DNA from: Sapria himalayana
Taxonomy: Eukaryota > Streptophyta > Magnoliopsida > Malpighiales > Rafflesiaceae
Reading direction: 5' to 3'
DNA: 64,000 nt
Assembly (NCBI GenBank): GCA_029783825.1
Contig: JAREIK010003411.1
Span: forward strand, 735,203 to 799,202
The translations under genes were made by a program, and so were the position numbers. This document shows, piece after piece, positions 60,160-64,000 of this stretch. Every line of letters starts with the position of its first letter. Position 1 is the stretch's first letter. The notes under the pieces are model-generated. The model did no database searches and had not been told where the DNA came from. It was given only the letters and a program-made list of their open reading frames with translations.

Positions 60160-60620
60160 ATGGTAATAATTATATTTTATCATTGGAGATGAAAGCACAT
60201 ATGCTTTGGGAGACATATTGGGATACAAATGAGATGAGTTATTTAGGCCATTTTTATATGTCTATTGGACTTAAAATAAAGCCGTAGTGAATTATACAAT
60301 CATGGAAAAAGAAATGTTAGTTGTAATTTACTCTTATGAAAAATTTTGACCATACATCATTGAAACAAAGTTTGTAATTTATATAGATCACATAGCCATA
60401 TTCTACTCAATGACAAAAAGTAAGGTAAGATGAGATTTATAAGATGAATACTACAACTCCAAAATTTTGATCTAGAAATCAAGAATAAGAAGGGGAGTGA
60501 TAAAGTGATAGTTGACTATTTATCATGATTTGAATCCATGGATAAAAGAGTTGGAGAAGCTAAAAGTTTGAAGGATTTCTCAGATGAGCAAGTTTTGATG
60601 ATAGAAGCCAAACTATGTAC
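60160..60620 (+). pseudogene. Athila-like RNase H segment
   Basis: Recognisable pieces are VNYTIMEKEMLVVIYSYEKF (about 60290-60350), FVIYIDHIAIFYSMTKSK (about 60370-60425) and EIKNKKGSDKV-type sequence near 60480 (here KSRIRRGVIK after a shift). Order matches Ty3/gypsy RNase H. Broken. Confidence 0.7.
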
Positions 60621-60839
60621 CCTGGTATTGTCTTACCCCTATTTCTCATATCTTACCAAAAGAAAAAAAATCTTTTATGCGTGAAAAACTATCTATGAGA
60701 AGATCTACCATTGTTTACAAAATTTATCAATCAAATTATAAGAAGATGAATACCCAAAAAGGAACAAATGATAGTCATTCACAAATGTCACTCATCACCA
60801 TGTTAAAGGTATTTTGGCAAAAACAAACCCACCCAGAAG

Positions 60840-61780
60840 GTATTACAATTTGGTTTATTTTCTTTCATTATTTCAAGATTATCAAAATATGGTGTTACTG
60901 TGTGATAGATGCTACATATTGGATAATATATTTTAGCAATATGAAATATAACTTAACTTTATTCCTGAAATGGAGTTGTTTGATGTATAAAAAATTCATT
61001 TCATGGGACATTTTCTAGCATCTTGAGAAAAAGAGCACATTCTATTAGTTGTAAATAATTTGTCAAAATGGGTGGAGTAGTAGTAGAGGAGAATAATGAT
61101 GCAAAAAATGGTCGAGTTTCTTTTGCAAAAACATCTTCGCCAAATTTGACAAATTGTGAGGTATCATACGTGATGATGGAAGTTTGTTTTTTAACCAATT
61201 GGTTAGTGTATATTTAATGAAACATGGTACTAGGTATAAGTAATGATTTCTATGTCATTCATAAATAAATGGGCAAGAAAAAATATCAAATAGAGAGATC
61301 AAAAAGATAATAAAAAATATGCTTAACCCATCTAGAAAAGAATGTCCTCAATGTATAGAGGGAGTATTATGTACTTATAGAACCACATTTAAAACTCCAT
61401 GGGGATGTTTCTGTATGACTTATATTTGGTAAAGCTTTCCAATTTTTGGTAAAACTTTAACATCAAGCTTAGTGATCTATTAAGTAATTGAACTACGATA
61501 TAAAGGATACAAAATAAATAAGAATTCTACAAATGAGTGAACTAAAAAAATTATGTAATAATGAAAAATAGAAGAGAACTTATTTGTTTTTTACTCTCAA
61601 TTTATGTTATTCTTAGGAAAGTTAAAGTCTTAGTGATATATACCCTTATTAATAATGAACTTGACTCCTTATGGGGTAGTCATGGTGAAATTAGAAAATT
61701 GAACTAAATTCAAAGTAAATGGGTAAATGGTGAAACATTACACTACTTCAATAAATAGTTCTGGAGGATCTAAAAGAAAT
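60840..61780 (+). pseudogene. Athila-like integrase and post-integrase tail
   Basis: In order: EMELFDV (about 60970), IHFMGHFL near 60995, HILLVVNNLSKWVE (about 61037-61075), SMGMFLYDLYLVKLS-type segment (about 61398-61440) aligning with the family's GMSPYRLVFGKA region, LNYDIKDTK near 61490, and the tail LTPYGVVMVKLEN and FKVNG (about 61660-61725). Many stops. The same family contributed the fragment at 39215-39478. Confidence 0.7.
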
Positions 61781-62449
61781 AAAAAAAGAAATGGTAGGTA
61801 GCAATGAAAGTCATGGCTTTGACTAGTACTGCAAATTTGGAGATATAAAAGCTAAAGAAAGAAGACATGAAAAAATCCAACACCATGCCATTGGAGATCC
61901 ATAAATAAAAAAATCAAACTGCAACCAAGCAAGAATCCATGGAGATTCTTAAAGCTACAATACCTAGAGAAGATTAGGCCATGGTGATCTAAAATGCCAT
62001 GGTGATCTAAAATGCCATGAAAAATTGGGAAAGAATAAGAAAAGAATGAAGCCACAATGGGTAAAATACATAATGTGATTCAATGCTAAAAAAAATTCAA
62101 AAAGAAAAGAGGAAGTGAGAGATTATACAATGAACATAGCCAGGGTAGTTGAGATCACCAACAGAGGTAACAAAGCTATAGACATTAAACATATTACTAC
62201 TTGGGAGGTAACCCAAAATTAATTTTATATGGTATGATGAAATCAATGCACCCACTCATAGATATCAATTTGTGCCCATAAATTTAATCGTGGAATTCAA
62301 ACCCTATCATGATTCATTAACATATCCATATCTAGAATTAGCCCCACTATTTAGATACACTATAATAGTCAAATCTAGTCTTAGAAGATTTTTATAGAGG
62401 ATGAAAAAAGTATATTCCCCCTAGGAAAGAGTAATTGCTTAGAGATGAG

Positions 62450-64000
62450 CAATCACTTTAGGGTAGCAATTTATTCAGTATTCCAAATAACGAATAATAC
62501 TCTTTATTTTGGTGATTCTATATGATATGTTTATATAGAAAAGGACTTTGACAAGATTAATTTTATTAAATTATAGTTTTGATATATTATGATAAATAAT
62601 AGTAAAATTGGGTAGTTTTCATATGAAATACGAGACTTGATGGATTTGTTAAAAATGAGGGAAATGAAAAAAATCATGTAAAGTCATGGCATTCCTTGTG
62701 TTATGACTTTGTTATACCTCATCGAGCTTATAAGGTAGTTTTTTCATTCATTCTCTGTCAAAGTTCTACTTAAATAGTCATGGTGAACTTTATACACTAT
62801 GACTCTACAACATCACTGACATAATTATTTCACTATATAATATATATTTTTTAGCTAAGAAATATTCTTAGAGGTACAACCATACTAACTCATTACAAAT
62901 TTTATAGGGGAAAAATATTAATTTTATATTATAGTAACCAAGTTTCCCACTAGTAATAAAAGCTATGCCTTTTTCTACAACTATGACTTTCTCATTTTAT
63001 TGCCACCAAGTCAAAAGAAATATTCATGGTGCTTCTCTAGTAGCATGACTTTTAGCCTTATAAAGTTATAGAGAGTATTTAATTGAGTAGTGGCCATTTC
63101 TAGGCCCATGAATTTTTGCTCTAGAGAAATGACTAAAGTCATGGCTCATTCCTAGCAATATAACTTTGCATTTCAATGATAAAATGTACAAGTTATCACC
63201 ATTAAAAGTACTATAACTTTCTAATATAAAGATAAAATGAATAGTCATGATCATTCCTAGTGTAATAAAAATCTAATGTAGAGAGAGACAAAAGTCATAA
63301 CTCATTTTTAGTATCGTGACCTTTTGTTACAGAAGATAAATGTATATTTGTGGTCATTCTTAGCACCACGATAATCTAAAGCAAGTAAAACACCAAAATC
63401 ATAGATAATTCATAGTGCCATGACTTTGTGTAATAGAGACAAAAAGCTAAATCCATGATATTTTTTAAAATCATGACTTTCCAATTAAAAATTGCACCTA
63501 GTCATTCTAGTATAAAAGTGCAATAATGAGCAATTTTTACAAAAGGATTCTAGGCCACAAAAAAGCGATAAAAATCTAGAAAAGATCCATGATCAAAGAG
63601 GTGACACAACACACAATCATACACCATAGGAAGAGCAAATTATGACACCCACCTAAGGGCAAATTTGAGGTACAAGAATAAGAAGTGTGGATTTAGGTTT
63701 TGATTCCTAGAAACCAATAAGAGCTATCATTGAGAACCTAAAATTCCAAGAGATGTATCACAAATTATCTTGGGTAAATTCTTCCTCAATATTATGATAA
63801 ATTGAAGTCTAAGATTTGTCTATTTCATTTTATGTGATGGTGCTAAATTTATTGATTTTGATATTTATATTTTATTTTGGTTTGATTATTGATGAATGTG
63901 ATGTTTATGTAAAATTGAATTTAGGATTTTATTATTGGTAAGTTTGTGTATGTTATCATGATAGATGATGATAGGTAAGTATGTAGTAAACTCATCCATA
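62450..64000 (+). repeat. LTR-like repeat, right copy (partial)
   Basis: Begins after AGAGATGAGCAATCACTTTA and matches 56950-57850. The last 300 bases match 25540-25760 (GATTTTATTATTGGTAAGTT, ATCATGATAGATGATGA). It continues past the window. Confidence 0.65.

Larger units (their letters stand above)
56941..64000 (+). mobile_element. decayed Athila-like Ty3/gypsy element, running off the window
   Basis: LTR-like direct repeats lie at about 56950-58200 and from about 62450 to beyond 64000. Between them are a linker, RT, RNase H, integrase and a post-integrase tail in plus-strand order. Gag and protease are missing from this copy. The 5' LTR-like region is shorter than the related 22.5-27.5 kb stretch, so an internal deletion is likely. 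No primer site or polypurine tract could be fixed. Confidence 0.65.

Noticed and set aside
1..64000. tRNA or rRNA genes and organelle-derived DNA
   Set aside because: No cloverleaf-like A/B box pairs, rRNA-like conserved stretches or plastid/mitochondrial gene sequences were noticed. A tRNAscan-type search was not possible here.

Overview
The window looks like nuclear DNA of a flowering plant, from a repeat-rich and probably heterochromatic region. It is strongly AT-rich, full of (TA)n, (TATG)n and trinucleotide arrays, and packed with plant-type LTR retrotransposons (Ty1/copia; Ty3/gypsy of Tekay/Del and Athila type) and CACTA-like DNA transposons. I find no gene that looks intact. Every recognisable host-gene sequence is a broken fragment inside a transposon. 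The species cannot be told from what is visible.

Left third (about 1.06-16.4 kb): a composite element with CACTA-type ends (ACTACAAGAAAA) and arrays of TAGCTAGGGA-type subterminal repeats. Its left arm (about 1.06-3.2 kb) and right arm (about 11.7-16.4 kb) are inverted copies, block by block. It carries pieces of at least three recognisable plant genes. These are a uridine-kinase-like P-loop NTPase (one copy on the left, a four-copy tandem array on the right), a GH3 acyl-amido synthetase (minus strand, 6.4-8.2 kb) and a BBR/BPC GAGA-binding factor (13.57-15.10 kb, split by a small transposon). A fourth coding-like stretch (15.1-15.4 kb) is unidentified. Intron-like sequence and splice sites are kept, so capture was at the DNA level. 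A further subterminal array ending at 10268 suggests a second, nested element of the same family.

Middle (16.4-47 kb): two compound trinucleotide arrays flank an internally deleted copia element (17560-21680). Next comes a long decayed Athila-like gypsy remnant (about 22.5-29.4 kb). A second copia remnant (29.4-30.35 and 38.31-39.1 kb) is split by a complete but degenerate Tekay/Del-like gypsy element on the minus strand (30349-38306). That element has two LTRs, a polypurine tract, a tRNA-Met-type primer site and a perfect ATTGT target duplication. Small gypsy fragments follow at 39.2 and 42.0-44.2 kb, then a striking 320-bp palindrome at 45.4-45.7 kb.

Right third (47-64 kb): a second CACTA element (47290-53781) has CACTACTAAAA ends, TTGGTCGGTAA subterminal arrays and a TTA target duplication. 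It sits in one copy of an older direct repeat, and the other copy (54.1-54.7 kb) preserves the empty site. Athila-like gypsy remnants fill 55-64 kb, including a decayed RT-RNase H-integrase between LTR-like repeats; the right LTR runs off the window.

Transposon nesting and decay explain the layout. There is no operon-like or pathway organisation. The most unusual content is the gene-capturing element with long inverted arms and an amplified kinase exon.
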